DNA from: Cherax quadricarinatus
Taxonomy: Eukaryota > Arthropoda > Malacostraca > Decapoda > Parastacidae
Assembly: GCF_038502225.1 (NCBI RefSeq)
Contig: NC_091383.1
Span: 171,001-235,000, forward strand
Direction of reading: 5' to 3'
DNA length: 64,000 bases
The notes beneath the pieces were generated by a model. It made no database searches, was not told the DNA's origin, and was given only the letters and a program-made list of their open reading frames with translations. A program made the position numbers and the translations under genes. This document shows, piece after piece, positions 43,650-58,099 of the stretch. Every line of letters starts with the position of its first letter. The first letter of the stretch is position 1.

Positions 43650-45140
43650 TTCTGTCAGGTGGTGTAGTGGGGTTGTGTCAGGTGGTGGTAGGGTTGTCAG
43701 GTGTGGTAGTGGGGTGTGTCAGGGTAGGGGTGTGTCAGGTGGTGGTGGGGTGTCAGGTGGTGGTAGGTGTGTCAGGTGGTGGTAGTGGGTTGTGTCAGGT
43801 GGTAGTGGGTTGTGTCAGGTGGTGGTAGGGTTGTGTCAGGTGGTAGTGGGTTCTGCAGGAAGTGGTAGTGGGGTTGTGTCAGGAGGTGGTAGTGGGGGTC
43901 TCAGGAGGTGGTAGTGGGGTTGTGTCAGGTGGTGGTAGTGGGGTTAGGCAGGAGGTGGTGGTTGTGTCAAGTGGTAGTGGTTGTGTCAGGTGGAGGGGTT
44001 GTGTCAGGTGGTGGTAGTGGGGTTGTGTCAGGTGGTGGTAGTGGGTTCTGTCAGAAGTGGTAGGGGTTGTGTCAGGAGGTGGTAGTGGGTGTGTCAGGTG
44101 GTGTAGGGTTGTGTCAGGAGGTGGTTGGGGTTGTGTCAGGTGGTGGTAGTGGGCAGGTCAGGTGGAGTGGGGTGTCAGGTGGTAGTGGGGTTGTGCCAGG
44201 TGGAGTGGGTGCTGCAGAGGTGGTAGTGGGGTTGTGCAGGTGGTAGGGGTTGGTCAGAGTGTAGTGGTTGTGCAGGTGGTAGTGGGTTGTGTCAGGTGGT
44301 GGTAGTGGGTTGTGTGGTGGTGGTAGTGGGGTTGTGCAGGTGGTGGTAGTGGGGTTGTGTCAGGTGGTGGTGGGTTGTGTCAGAGGTGGTAGTGGGGCTG
44401 TGTCAGGTAGTGGGTGTGTCAGGTGGTAGTGGGGTTGTGTCAGGAGGTGTAGTGGGGCTAGTCAGTGGTAGTGGGTTGTGTCAGTGGTGGGTGTGTCAGG
44501 GTGGTAGTGGGGTTGTGTCAGATGGTAGTGGGCTGTCAGGTGGTAGTGGGGTTGTGTCAGGTGGTCATGGGGTTGTGTCAGGTGGTGGTAATGGGCTGTA
44601 GTCAGGTGGTGGTAGTGGGGTTGTGTCAGGTGGTGGAGTGCCAGAGGTAGTGCAGGGTGTGTGGTAGTGGGTTGTGTCAGTGGTGGTAGTGGGGCAGGTG
44701 GTGGTAGGTGTGTCAGGTGGTAGTGGGTTGTGTCAGGTGGTGGTAGTGGGGTTGTGTCAGGTGGTGGCAGGGGTTGTGTCAGGTGGTGGTAGGGTTGTGT
44801 CAGGTGGTGAGTGGGTTGTGTCAGGTGGTGGTAGTGGGTTGGTCAGGTGTGTAGCAGGTGGTGTGGGGTTGTGTCAGGTGGTGGTAGTGGGGCTGTGTCA
44901 GGTGGTGGAGGGGTTGTGTCAGGTGGTGGTGGTGTTGTGTCAGGTGGTGGTAGTGGGTTGTGTCAGGTGGTGGTAGTGGGGTTGTGTCAGTGGTGGTAGT
45001 GGGGTTGTCAGGTGGTAGTGGGGCTAGCAGAGGTGGTAGTGGGGTTGTGTCAGGTGGTGGTAGTGGTTGTGTCAGGAGGTGGAGGGGTTGTGTCAGGTGG
45101 TGGTAGTGGGGCTTGTGTCAGGAAGTGTTACTGGGGTTAG
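43650..45140. repeat. G-rich minisatellite, about 24-bp unit
   Basis: 'ggtggtagtggggttgtgtc' plus 'agg' repeats around sixty times with many deletions. Repeated GG and GGGG tracts make the plus strand a G-quadruplex candidate. Confidence 0.93.
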
Positions 45141-45411
45141 TACCTCGTGTACTCACCTCCAGGATGACACTCGTGTAACTGCGTGTCTCTTGTGGTCTGG
45201 AGTAATGTCTGCTGTGGTAGTACTGAATGTCTCGAGTAAGGGACAGTAGCAACACAGAAGTAACAGCAGTAGCACAATACAGCAGTAGTAGTACCAGGAG
45301 CAACAGCAGCAGTAGTAGCAACAGCAGTAAGCAGCAGCAGGTAAGGGAACACAGCCTTACCTTCCAACCAACCACCAGCCTCACTCACCATCACCTCTTC
45401 CTTTAATCCGC

Positions 45412-45452
<41 letters not shown>

Positions 45453-45460
45453 TCCTCGTT
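45141..45460. repeat. CAG/TAG-type and (CT)n microsatellites
   Basis: 'agcaacagcagcagtagtag' at 45283-45340 and (CT)n at 45414-45449. Confidence 0.8.
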
Positions 45461-46455
<995 letters not shown>

Positions 46456-46660
46456 CTATGGTGTACAATCTCTGGTACAATCTCTGGTACAATGGTACAA
46501 TCTCTGGTACAATCTGATACACTCCTGATACAATCTCTGGTACAGTCTTTTGATACAATGGTAAATCTTCTGGTAGAATCTTCTGGTAGAATCTTCTGTA
46601 GAATCTTCTGGTAGAATCTTCAGGTACAATCTTCTGGTATACAGTTTTTCCTCTAGTATA
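46456..46660. repeat. Tandem repeat, 12-24-bp unit
   Basis: 'aatcttctggtagaatcttc' and 'tctggtacaatctctggtac' forms. Confidence 0.85.
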
Positions 46661-46704
46661 CAACGTGTCTCTAGAAACTATCTGAAGATGTCTTCTGTAC
46701 TAAT

Positions 46705-46708
<4 letters not shown>

Positions 46709-46769
<61 letters not shown>

Positions 46770-46859
46770 GGGGGTGACTAATACAGGTGTGTGACACACA
46801 CGACAGCTGTGTTGAGATACATTTAAGTCTAACCTCAGTGACTACTACTACTACTACTA

Positions 46860-46900
<41 letters not shown>
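46709..46900. repeat. (GT)n and (CA)n microsatellites in opposite strands
   Basis: GT at 46709-46767 and CA at 46861-46899 with 93 bp between them; they could pair as a hairpin. Confidence 0.95.
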
Positions 46901-46903
<3 letters not shown>

Positions 46904-46944
46904 TCAAAGCTCATGGAGCAATGAGAGAGTGAACCTAGTAGTGA

Positions 46945-47025
46945 TCAACTAAGAGGCGGGGGCCAGGAACTATGAATCGACCTCACAAACTACATACAGG
47001 CGAGTACAAATAGGTGAGTACACAA
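46945..47025 (+). mobile_element. CR1/L2-like LINE 3' end fragment
   Basis: 'ggccaggaactatgaatcga' and 'gcgagtacaaataggtgagt' are the sense LINE end. Confidence 0.6.
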
Positions 47026-47127
47026 CAGGGATAAATGGCACAAAAAATAGTAACCGGGTGGAACTAGCAGAGAAAATAGGGGATAATAGCTGAATTACTG
47101 ATTACAGAACATTTAGAGGCCCAAATT

Positions 47128-48000
47128 AACTTGGAGAACTGTGGCCTCTCAGAGGACTGCAGAGAGGGCAACTGTGGCCCTACAGAGGACTGCAGAAGAG
47201 GGCAACCGTGGCCCTTACAGAGGACTGCAGAAGAGGCAACTGTGGCCCTACAGAGGGCTGCAGAAAAGGACAACTGGCCCTTTCAGAGGACTGCAGAAGG
47301 GGACAACTGTGGCCCTACAGAGGACTGCAGAAGGGGACAACTGTGGCCCTTACAGAGGACTGGAAGGGGCAACGTTGCCCTTACAGAGACTGCAGAAGGG
47401 GACAACTGTGGCCCTTCAGAGGACTGCAGGAAGGACAACTGTGGCCCCACAGAGACTGCAGAAGGGGACAACTGTGCCCTTACAGAGGACTGCAGAAGGG
47501 GACAACTGTGGCCCTTACAGAGGGCTGCAGAAGGGACAACTGTGGCCCTTTCAGAGGACTGCAGGGACAACTGTGGCCCTTCAGAGGACTGCAGAAGGGG
47601 GCAACTGTGGCCCACAGAGGACTGCAAAGGGGACAACTGTGGCCCTTACAGAGGACTGGGGAAGGGGGCAACTGTGGCCCTTACAGAGGACTGCAAGAAG
47701 GGGACAACGGGGCCCTTACAGAGGGGCCTGAGAAGGGACAATGTGGGCCCCTTTCAGAGGACTGCAGAAGGGGACAACTGTGGCCCTTAAAAGGGCTGCA
47801 GAAGGGGACAACTGTGGCCCTTACAGAGGACTGCAGAAGGGGACAACTGTGGCCCTTACAGAGGACTGCAGAAGGGGACAACTGTGGCCCTTACAAGACT
47901 GCAGAAGGGACAACTGGCCCTTCAGAGGACTGCAGAAGGGACAATTGTGGCCCCTTACAGAGGACTGCAGAAGAGGACAGCAACACTGGTGACTGTATCT
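47128..48000. repeat. Minisatellite, about 36-bp unit
   Basis: Units 'cagaggactgcagaagggga' plus 'caactgtggccctta' repeat about 24 times. The unit length is near a multiple of three and has no stop in several frames, which creates long but spurious open frames on both strands. Confidence 0.93.
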
Positions 48001-49045
48001 GAAGTTTTGTATCAACATGTTGAGTGCACAACATGAGTGAGAGGAACCGGCAAGACTTAACCTGGTGTTCACCTTGAATGGTTACAGCAGAGGAGAAATG
48101 TAGTGTAGTGACAGGCGGGATGTCACTGAGCTTATTCACCTCTACATTCTAACAGTGCTACAACAGTGCTACAACAGTGCTACAACAGTGCTACTTGAGC
48201 AATTACATACCTCACTTTCGTCATACACTCTTACTTGTGTCAAACACTGAAATACGCATGGAGAGTGTAAAGGGGTATACCCACAGGTATATTCCGGTCA
48301 TACACTCTCTCGCTTGCGTATTTCCAACTAGTCGGTAACTTTCACCTAATACTTCCTAACGCAAATAACATACTGCCGCATACAAGTAACATACTGCCTC
48401 TCACGTATGACTTCCATCACCTCCTCCATCACCTCCTCCATCACCTCCTCCCTACTCCATCCTCCATCATCGAGCAACAACCTCAAATACCAGGCCAAAA
48501 AAAAAAATGAATATACTGCCACAGACACACAGTCTTATTGTCCAGAAAATTGCAGAAAACGCATTACATCCTGAGGGACTACGTCGGCTATTGTAACCAC
48601 TACAGCTACTGTAACTACGTAACCACTGCGGTGATTGACACCGTGCATCAGACAGTGACCATCACTGGCGCCCACAGGTAGAGTCATTAAAACCAGGCCA
48701 GAGGTGTTTTACCACCGAGAACACAGATTTTTAAATATTAGATAGGAGGATATATTTAACTATCATAGATCTAAAATATATACCCCAGCACGGGGTATGG
48801 TTCACCCCATGCTGGGGGTATATAATTTTATACATCTCTGTATGTATCCAGAGTTCCTGAATCCCCTTCTGGGGTTAAAATGTACTTGGCTGGTGGTATA
48901 CATGCACATTACACCTATATAACAATCGTGTATGAGATTTAAACCATTAACCAACGAACCCTTAATAATCTTAGTTTACAAATATAATGTTTATATTTCT
49001 TACATCAGGAACCAGTAATGTTTGTATTAGTTAAGATTATACAGG
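48001..49045. other. Intron 1, no confident feature
   Basis: Short runs of 'acagtgctac' (48150-48195) and 'catcacctcctc' (48416-48450). A hairpin at about 48778-48825 has arms 'atataccccagca' and 'tgctgggggtatat'. Otherwise unassigned. Confidence 0.4.
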
Positions 49046-49049
49046 AATC

Positions 49050-49195
49050 AGGGCCCCTCGTGGAGTATACCTGGAGGGTGCTTTTGGGGCGACGCCCCGT
49101 GGCCCAGATACCCGGAGGGTGCTTTTGGGTTAGCCCCAGGCCCAGTATCCTGGGGGGTGTTTGGGGCGATCGCCCCGTGGGGCCTGAATCAAGGG
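49050..49195. repeat. GC-rich short tandem repeat
   Basis: Three imperfect copies of 'gagggtgcttttggggcgac' followed by 'gccccgtggccca'. Similar units occur near decapod LINE ends. Confidence 0.65.
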
Positions 49196-49334
49196 TGAAT
49201 TTCCCTAGTGTCGTTTTTTATCTGGGAGTTAAGAACCTTAACAAATCTGGAAATGGAGATGATGTAAAGGATTTTTGTTGTCTTTTAAGTCATTTTTGTG
49301 TGGAAGTCATGTCTGCCACAGTCTTGCCAGTTTA

Positions 49335-49990
49335 AAGATGTGTTAAAGATTGGCTTTCTGTGGGGCTACATGCATGACTTGGCTGTTTCTGTGGGGCACA
49401 TGCATGGTTTGGTTTCTGTGGGCTACAGCGGTTTGGCTGGTTCTGTGGGGCTACATCAGGGCTTGGCTGGTTCTGGGGACCCTTACATGATGATTTGGGG
49501 CTTTTTCTTGGGGGCCAGGGCCAGGCTTGGCTGGTTCTGTGGAGCTACATGAAAGGCTTGGATGGTTCTGGGGGGCCCACATGCAATTTGGAGGTTCTAT
49601 GGGGCTACATGCATGACTTGGCTGGTTCTGTGGAGCTACATGCATGACTTGGAGGGTTTTTGGGGCTACATGCATGACTTGAAGGGTTTTTTGGGGCCAA
49701 TGCATGATTTGGATTGGCTTTTGGGGCACAAAATTTTCCTGGTTCGGGACCCACATAAAACGGGAACCTGGGGGCCACAATTTTGGCTGGTTCTGTGGAC
49801 CCACAAAACTTTTTTGGTTTTCTATGGGGCTACAGGGATGACTTGGTTGGTTCTGTGGAGCTACATGCATGATTTGGATGTTTGGGGGGCCAACCATGCC
49901 CAATTTTTTGGGGGTTACAAAAATTATTTGGGATGGTTCTGGGGGCTACATGCAATTGGGAGGGTTTCGGGGCTAAGGCGACACCCCCAG
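49335..49990. repeat. Minisatellite, about 31-bp unit, degraded
   Basis: Units built on 'gggctacatgcatgacttgg' plus 'ctggttctgtg' repeat about twenty times with many missing bases. Confidence 0.88.
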
Positions 49991-50194
49991 GGGGGGGCCC
50001 TAGGCATTTCCCTTGTCTGGCCATGGGTTCAAGTTACAGATATTTTAAAAGGGGGTTTTGTCAAGAGGAAGCTTTTACACTAGTGGTCCCGTAGATGGGG
50101 GAATGACAGGAGTGGGCGTAAACAGGATCATTCTTCATGGTTTTTAGAAAATGGTGGGGGAAGAGGGTAGGAAAAGGACTTCTTCTCTCTCTCT

Positions 50195-53100
50195 CTCTCC
50201 CCACTGCTCCCAGCATCACCCCACATCCATCACCCCACACTCCAGCATCACCCCCACACTCCAGCATCACTCCCACCCCCCAGCATCCCCCCACACTCCA
50301 GCATCCCCCCCACACTCCAGCATCACCCCCACCCAGCATCACCCCACACCCCGCATCACCCCCCCAGCATCACCCCCCAGCATCACCCCCCACTCCAGCA
50401 CCCCCCCACACTCCAGCATCCCCCACACTCCAGCATCACCCCACCCCAGCATCCCCCCACTTTCCAGCATCACCCCACCTCCAGCATCCCCCCACACTCC
50501 GGCACCCCCCCCTCCCATCCCCCCCCACCTCCAGCACCTCCCACATTCCAGCACCCTTTCCCTCCCACCCCCAACACCCAGCACCCCCAACACCCCAGCA
50601 TCCCCCCCACCTCCAGCATCCTCCCCCCCAGCATCACCCCACACTCCAGCATCCCCCCCACACCCAAAAGCATCCCCCCCACCTCCAGCATCACCCCACC
50701 TCCAGCATCCCCCCCACACTCCATCCCCCCCACCTCCATCACCCCCACACTTCCAGCATCACCCCCACCCAGCATCCCCCCCCACACTCCAGCACCCCCA
50801 ACACTCCAGCATCATCCCCCCCTCCAGCATCCCCCCCACACTCCAGCATCCCCCCCACCTCCAGCATCCCCCCAATTCCGCATCCCCCCCCCCCCAGATC
50901 ACCCCACACCCCGGGACCCACCCCACACCCAGCATCACCCCCGCCCACATCACCCCCACTTTCCCCAGCATCCCCCCCACACTCCAGCATAAACCCCCAC
51001 ACTCAAGCACCCCCACCCCCACACCCCCAACCCCTCTCCCCCACACCAGCACCCCCCACCTCCCATCCCCCCCCACATAGCATCACCCCCCCCAGCACCC
51101 CTTCCCCCCCAGCATCCCCCACACTCCAGCATCCCCCCCACCCCCAATCCCCCACCTCCAGCACCCCCCCACACTCCACACCCACCCAGCATCCCCCCAC
51201 CTCCACCCCCCCACCCCTCAGCATCCCCCACACTCCAGCATCATTTCCCACTTCCAGCATCCCCCATTTTTGCACACCCCACTCCAGCATCCCCCCCCAC
51301 ACCCCAAAGCATCACCCCCACACCCAGCATCCCCCCTTCCAGCATAAAATTTCCCCACATCACCCCCCACACCCCAGCATCCCCCCCACCCCACACCCCC
51401 CCCATCACCCCCACCTCCAGCATCCCCCCCACACCCAGCATCCCCCACACTCCAGCATCCCCCCCACCCCCAAATCACCCCCCCCAGCATCCCCCACCTC
51501 CACGCCCCTCGACACTCCAGCATCCCCCCACCCCCATCCCCCCACACTCCAGAAATCACCCCCACCCCCCTCCGGCATCCCCCCCACCCCAGCATCACCC
51601 CACACCCAGCATACCCCCCAATCACCCCACCCCAGCATCCCCCCAATTCCACACCACCCCCAGCATCACCCCCACACCGGCATCACCCCACACCCAGCAT
51701 CCCCCACCCCAGCATCACCACTTTCCCACATCCCCCCTTTATAAACCCCCACAAAACATCACCCCCCACACTCAAGCATCACCCCCACACTCAAGCATCA
51801 CCCCACATTTAAGACACCCCCCCCCAGCATCACCCCCCACACTCCAGCTTTACCCCCACACTCCAGCATACCCCACCCAGCATCACCCCCACTCCATCCC
51901 CCACCCCCAGCATCACCCCCACACTGCATCCCCCCCCCCACACTCCAGCATCACCCCACCCCAAGCATCACCCCCCCCACTCCAGCATCCCCCCCACACC
52001 CAGCATCACCCCCCCAACTCCACACATCCCCCCACCCCCAGCACCCCCCTTCCAGCATCACCCCCACCCCGGGGCATCACTCCCCCCCAGCATCACCCCC
52101 ACCCCCGATCCCCCCTTTAGCATCCCCCCCACATTCCAGCATCACCCCACACTCCACCTTCACCCCAAAAGTTTCACTCCCAACCAGCATCCCCCCCCAA
52201 TTTCAGCATCCCCCCCACACTCCAGCATCCCCCACATTTGCATCACCCCCCCTTCCACCCCCCCACCCCACACCCCCAAGCATCACCCCCCCACACTTCC
52301 AAAAGCATCACCCCCACACTCCACCATCACCCCCACCCCACCATCACCCCCCACACCCAAACATCACCCCACCCCAGCATCACCCCACCTCCAGCATCCC
52401 CCCAAATTCCCAGCATCACCCCCCCTCCAGCAAAACCCCCCCTCCAGCACCCCCACATAAGCACCTTTCCCCTTTAGCATCCCCCCCACACCCAGACAAC
52501 CCCACACTCCAGCACCCCCAACCTCCAGCATCACCCCACACTCCAGCATCCCCCACATTCCATCCCCCCCAACCTAAAAACCCCCCATCCGCATCCCCCC
52601 ACACCCAGCATCACCCTACCCCAGCATCCCCCCACACCCCAAATCCCCCCCCTCCAGCATCCTCCCCCTCCAGCATCCCCCCCACACCCAGCATCACCCC
52701 CCCCCCCCAGCATCCCCCCCACACTCCAGCACACCCCCACTCCAGCATCCCCCCCACACTCCAGCATCCCCCACCCCCCCACCCCCCCACATTTTCCCAG
52801 CACCCCCCCCAACCTAGCATCCCCCCCACACCATCCCCCCCACACTCCAGCATCACCCCCCACCCACCCCACTCCAGCATCCCCCCACTTCCAGCATCCC
52901 CCCACACCAGCATCCCCCCCACACTCCAGCACCCTTTACCCCCAGCATCCCCCACCCCCCAGCATCCCCCCATTCCAGCATCACCCCCACATTCCAGCAC
53001 CCTTTTACACTCCAGCATCCCCCACACCCCAACATCACCCCCACCCAAGCATCACCCCACACTCAAGCATCCCCTTTCCCCCCCAACCATCCCCCCCTGC

Positions 53101-56035
53101 CCACATCCCCCCCACACTCCAGCATCACCCCCACACTCCAGCATTCCCCCCACACCCCAGCATCCCCCCCCACCCCCCAGCATCACCCCCCCCCTCCAGA
53201 TCACCCCCACACTCCAGCATCACCCCCCACACTCCAGCATCACCCCCCCTCCCAGCATCACCCCCCACCTCCACCACCCCCACCCCCCTTTTCCCCACAC
53301 TCCAGCATCACCCCACATTCCAGCATCCCCCACCCCTCCGCATCACCCCCCCTCCAGCATCCCCCCCACCCCTTAGCATCACCCCCACACCCAGCATCCC
53401 CCCCCACTTTCCCAGCATCCCACACCCAGCATCCCCCCCCACACTCCAGAAACACCCCCACCTCCAGCATAAAACCCCCACACCCCAGAAATCACCCCAC
53501 CCCCAGCATCACCCCCACACTTCAGCATCACCCCCCCCTCCAGCATCACCCCCTCCAGCATCCCCCCCAATTGCATCCCCCCCACCACCCAGCATCCCCC
53601 CCACACTCCAGCATCCCCCCCACACTCCACCATCCCCCCCACACTCCACCATCCCCCCCACACTCCAGCATCACCCCACACTCCAGCATCACCCCCACAC
53701 TCCAGCATCACCCCCATTCCAGCATCACCCCCACACTCCAGCATAAACCCCACCTCCAGCATCCCCCCACACCGGCATCACCCCACATTCCAATCCCCCA
53801 CCCCACTCCACCCGGCATCCCCCACCCCTTAGCATCACCCCACACCCAGCATAAACCCCACATTTGGCATCCCCCCACCTCCAGCCCCCCCCACACAAAA
53901 AGCCCCAACCCAGCATCCCCCTACCTCCAGCATCCCCCCACCTCCGGCATCACCCCCACCCCGGGCATCCTCCCACTTCCCAGCATCCCCCGGGCCCAGC
54001 ATCCCCCCCACCCCCCAGCTCCCCCCCCCTCCAGCATCCCCCCCACACTCCACTCCCCCCACACTCCAGCATCACCCCCCCTCCAGCATCCCCCCCTTTG
54101 GTCCCCCACCCCCGGCTCATCCCCACACCCCAACCCCCCCCAGCATCCCCCCCCACACCCAAACACCCCCACCCCACACCCCCCCAGCATGCTTCCCCCC
54201 ACTTTCCCAGCACCACCCACACTCCAGTTTTCACCCCCCAAAACCCATCCCCCCCACCTCCACACCCCCTCCAGCATCACCCCCCTCCAGCATCACTCCC
54301 CAGCATCACCCCACACTCCAGCATCCCCCACTTTTCCAGCATCACCCCAACCCCAGCATCACCCCACCTCCAGCATCATCCCACCTCCAGCATCCCCCCA
54401 AACCCCAGCATCCCCCCCCCCCACACTCCAGCACCCCCCCCCACACTCCAGCATCACCCCCCCCTCCAGCATCACCCCCCCCTTTGGCATCACTCCCATT
54501 CCAGCATCACCCACACACCCCAGCATCACCCACACCCAGCACCCCAACACACTCCAGCATCCCCCCCACACTCAGCATCCCCCCCACACTCCAGCATAAA
54601 ACCCCACACCCCAGCAACTTTACCCCCAACATCACCCCACCTCCAGCACCCCTTACACTCCAATCCCCCCAACCCCCAACATCACCCCCCCTCCAGCATC
54701 ACCCCACCCCCCACCCCCCCACCCCCCAGCATCACCCCACACCCAGCATCACCCCAAAATTCCAGCACCCCCCCACCTCCAGCACATCCCCCCCCCAGCA
54801 TCCCCTCCCACCCAGCATCACCCCCCCCCTCCGGGCATCACCCCCCACTCCAGCATCACCCCCACACTCCAGCATCACCCCCACATTCCGGGCATCACCC
54901 ACACCCCCCAGCATCCCCCCCACCCCCAGCATCCCCCCAAACACCCCAGCATCACCCCCAACCCCACCCCTTTCCCTTAATCCCCCTCCCCCAGCATCCC
55001 CCCCACACTCCACAGCCCCCACCTCCAGCATCACCCCACTCCACACACCCCACCTCCAGCATAAACCCCACACCCCAGCATCACCCCACACCCCAGCACC
55101 CTCCCACCTCCAGCATCCCCCCCACACCCCACTTCCCCCCCAAAAGATCCCCCCCACACTCCAGCATCCCCCCCCCAGCATCACCCCCACATTCCAGCAT
55201 CCCCCACACACTCCAGCATCACCCACCTGGCATCCCCCACACACCCCAGCATCCCCCCCCTCCAGCATCCCCCCCACCTCCAGCATCCCCCCCACACTCC
55301 AGCATCCCCCCCACCCCCAAAGATCCCCCCCCAACTCCAGCACCCCCACATTCCAGCATCCCCCCACTTTCCCAACATCACCCCACATTCCACATCACCC
55401 CACTTTCCCGCATCACCCCCACCCCTTACCCACCCACCCCCAGCATCCCCCCCTCCAGCATCCCCCCCACACCCCAATCCCCCACTTTTCCAGCATCCCC
55501 CACACCAGCACCCCCAACACTCCAGCATCCCCCCCACACCCCCAGCATCACCCCACTCCAGCATCCCCCCCACACCCCAGCATCACCCCACATTCCAGCA
55601 TCCCCCCCACACCCAGCATCCCCCCACACACCCCAAATCACCCCCCCCCAAATCCCCCCCACCCCAGCATCCCCCCCACTTTCCCAGCATCCCCCCCACA
55701 TTCCAGCATCCCCCCCACATTCCAGCATCCCCCCACATTCCAGCATCCCCCCCACATTCCAGCATAAAACCCCACATTCCCATCACCCCCCCCCTCCAGC
55801 ATCCCCCCACCTCCAGCATCACCCCCCCAAACATCACCCCCACACTCCAGCATCCCCCCCACACTCCAGCATCACCCCCCCCCCCAGCATCCCCCCCACT
55901 TTCCCAAATCCCCCCCAATTCCAGCATAAAACCCACTTTCCCAATCCCCCCACTTTCCATCCCCCCCATATTCCAGCATCCCCCAACACACCCCAGCATC
56001 CCCCCCAACCCAGCTTTTAACCCCACACCCAGGCT
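50195..56035. repeat. C-rich satellite, 5.8 kb, about 18-20-bp unit
   Basis: Units of 'ccccacactccagcatcacc' type fill the whole stretch, with C runs of uneven length. The largest array in the window. Open frames up to about 700 codons on both strands are repeat artefacts made of Pro, Ser, His and Thr, or Gly, Trp and Met on the other strand. Confidence 0.95.
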
Positions 56036-56265
56036 TTTTTTAATCACCTGTACTGGAAGCCACACACAGAAATTACTTAACCTGTTTCTCCTTTTAGCTT
56101 TAAACATGATAATATACAATTTATCACTCCAAGCCTTCTCTCTCTTTTTTTTTTTTGTGTTCTGGAATGTCAATATCAGTGGCATTTTAATTGATAAATT
56201 TAAATTTTTAAGAGTCCCAGGCCCCCTTACCTGAGTCCGGGATGGTCCCCCCTATACCTTTGACC
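56036..56265. other. Intron 1, unassigned
   Basis: AT-rich spacer between two satellites. Confidence 0.35.
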
Positions 56266-57390
56266 CCCCTCTCCCCCCCTTTACCAAAACTGACCCCCTC
56301 CCCCAAACCCTTTCTCCATCTGAACCCTCCCCACCCTCTCCCATGTTGACACCCTCCCCACCCCCCACCTTTGGGGGGAACCCCCCCCACCCTCTACCAT
56401 ACTGAAAATCTCCCACCCCCTCCCAACTGACCCCCCTCTCCCCCCCTCTACCATACTGACACCCTCTCCACCCTCTCCATCTGACACCCTCTCCCACCCT
56501 CTCCATACTGACACCCCTCCCCACCCTCTACCATACTAAAACCCTCCCCCCCTCTCCATACTGACCCCTCCGCCCTCTACCATACTGACACCATCTCCCC
56601 CCCCTATACCATACGGGACCCCCTCTCCCCCTCTACCATCTGACACCCTCCCACCCCCCACCAACCCCCCCCTTCTCCCACCCTATACCATACTGAAATT
56701 TTCCCACCCTCCCCATCGACACCCCCCCCCTTTTACCATCTGACACCCTCCCCCCCTCTACCAGGGGCCCCTCCCCCCCCTTTACCATACTGAACCCCCA
56801 CCCCTCTACCATCTGACACCCCACCCTCTACCTTATACCCCTCCCCATACTGACCCCCTCCCACCCTCACCAAAATTGACACCCCCCCCTCTACCCATCC
56901 CGACACCCCCCCACCCTTTTTACCATACTGACACCCTCTCCACCCTCTACCATCTGACACCCTCCTCACCCTCTACATACTGACACCACCCTCACCATAC
57001 TGACACCTCTCCACCCTCTACCATACTGACACCCCCACCCTCTACCATACTGACGCCCTCTCCCACCCTCTACCATATGACACCCTCTCCCACCCTCTAC
57101 CATACTGACACCCCACCCTCTACCATACGACACCCTCTCCCACCCTCTACCATACTGACACCCTCTCCACCCCTACCATACTGAACCCCTCTCCACCCTC
57201 TACCATATGACACCTTTTTCCACCTCTACCATGCTCATACCTCCACCCTCTTACCATACTGACACCTCTCCCACCCTCTACCATACTGACACCTCTCCCA
57301 CCCTCTACCATACTGACACCCTCCCCACCCTCTACCATACTGACACCCTCCCCACCCTCTACCATACTGACACCCTCCCCACCTCACCAT
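56266..57390. repeat. Minisatellite, about 27-bp unit
   Basis: 'ccaccctctaccatactgac' plus 'accctctc' repeats about forty times. It is degraded at its left end and clean from about 57000. Confidence 0.93.
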
Positions 57391-57689
57391 CCAGCAGCCT
57401 TACACCCACCACCAGCACCACCATTCCTAAGATCAAGAACACTTTAGCATCATACGGAGGAGCACTGCATAGGTCTACTGGTCTATACTAGACAAATGCT
57501 ACTTAACCAAGTTTGAGGAACATTCGTTCTATTGTTCTGTAGTTAAGAACTGTACAGTTTATTGCAATAAATCGGCGATTACCAGTCTTGCTAGTTACCT
57601 TCACAGTGAGTAGTTATATTCACGAGAGAGAGCTAAATCTGTACGGATCACGTATACCAACCCTTCCTGTGTGGCGGAATATAAGAGAA
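57391..57689. other. Intron 1, unassigned
   Basis: The fragment 'gcatcatacggaggagcact' resembles the LINE-associated repeat at 8706; no exon. Confidence 0.35.
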
Positions 57690-57845
57690 AGTTGATGGGT
57701 TTAAAGTCTATCTACTACACGAGGGTCATTAAGGTTGGTTGGTTAATGGGGTTTAAAGTCTATCTACTACCGAGGGTCATTAAGGTTGGTTGGTTATGGG
57801 GTTTAAAGTCTATCTACTACACGAGGGTCATTAAGGCTGCAGGTC
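57690..57845. repeat. Tandem repeat, about 48-bp unit, three copies
   Basis: 'tttaaagtctatctactaca' then 'cgagggtcattaaggttggt'. Single relatives lie at 29465-29528 and 38905-38990. Confidence 0.85.
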
Positions 57846-58099
57846 ACCTGTTACACCACCAGTCAAGAATACTTTAATACCTAAAATACTAATTATTATT
57901 ATAAACCAGTGTTATATATACTGATAAACATGCACTTATCAGTGTATATTTACTGAGATATACACCTCTCAGTGTATATACACAAACACCTGTTTATATA
58001 CGTAAATATACACACACTCTGACTTTCTTGGGTTATCTTAGTGAGTAATTCTTACCGAGTTATACTGTATCATAAGTGTGATTATATGTATCTGTATCT
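57846..58099. other. Intron 1, unassigned
   Basis: A SINE piece 'ctgactttcttgggttatct' (58019) is visible. Confidence 0.4.

Noticed and set aside
46709..46900. Regulatory hairpin from GT and CA runs
   Set aside because: Both are ordinary microsatellites; pairing is possible but nothing suggests function.
47128..48000. Cys/Gly-rich repeat protein suggested by long frames
   Set aside because: The 36-bp unit is open in several frames and shows indels that move between frames; no start or splice context.
50137..56185. Open frames of 200-700 codons on both strands over the C-rich satellite
   Set aside because: They are translations of an 18-20-bp repeat in several frames at once, with Pro/Ser/His or Gly/Trp repeats and no domain.
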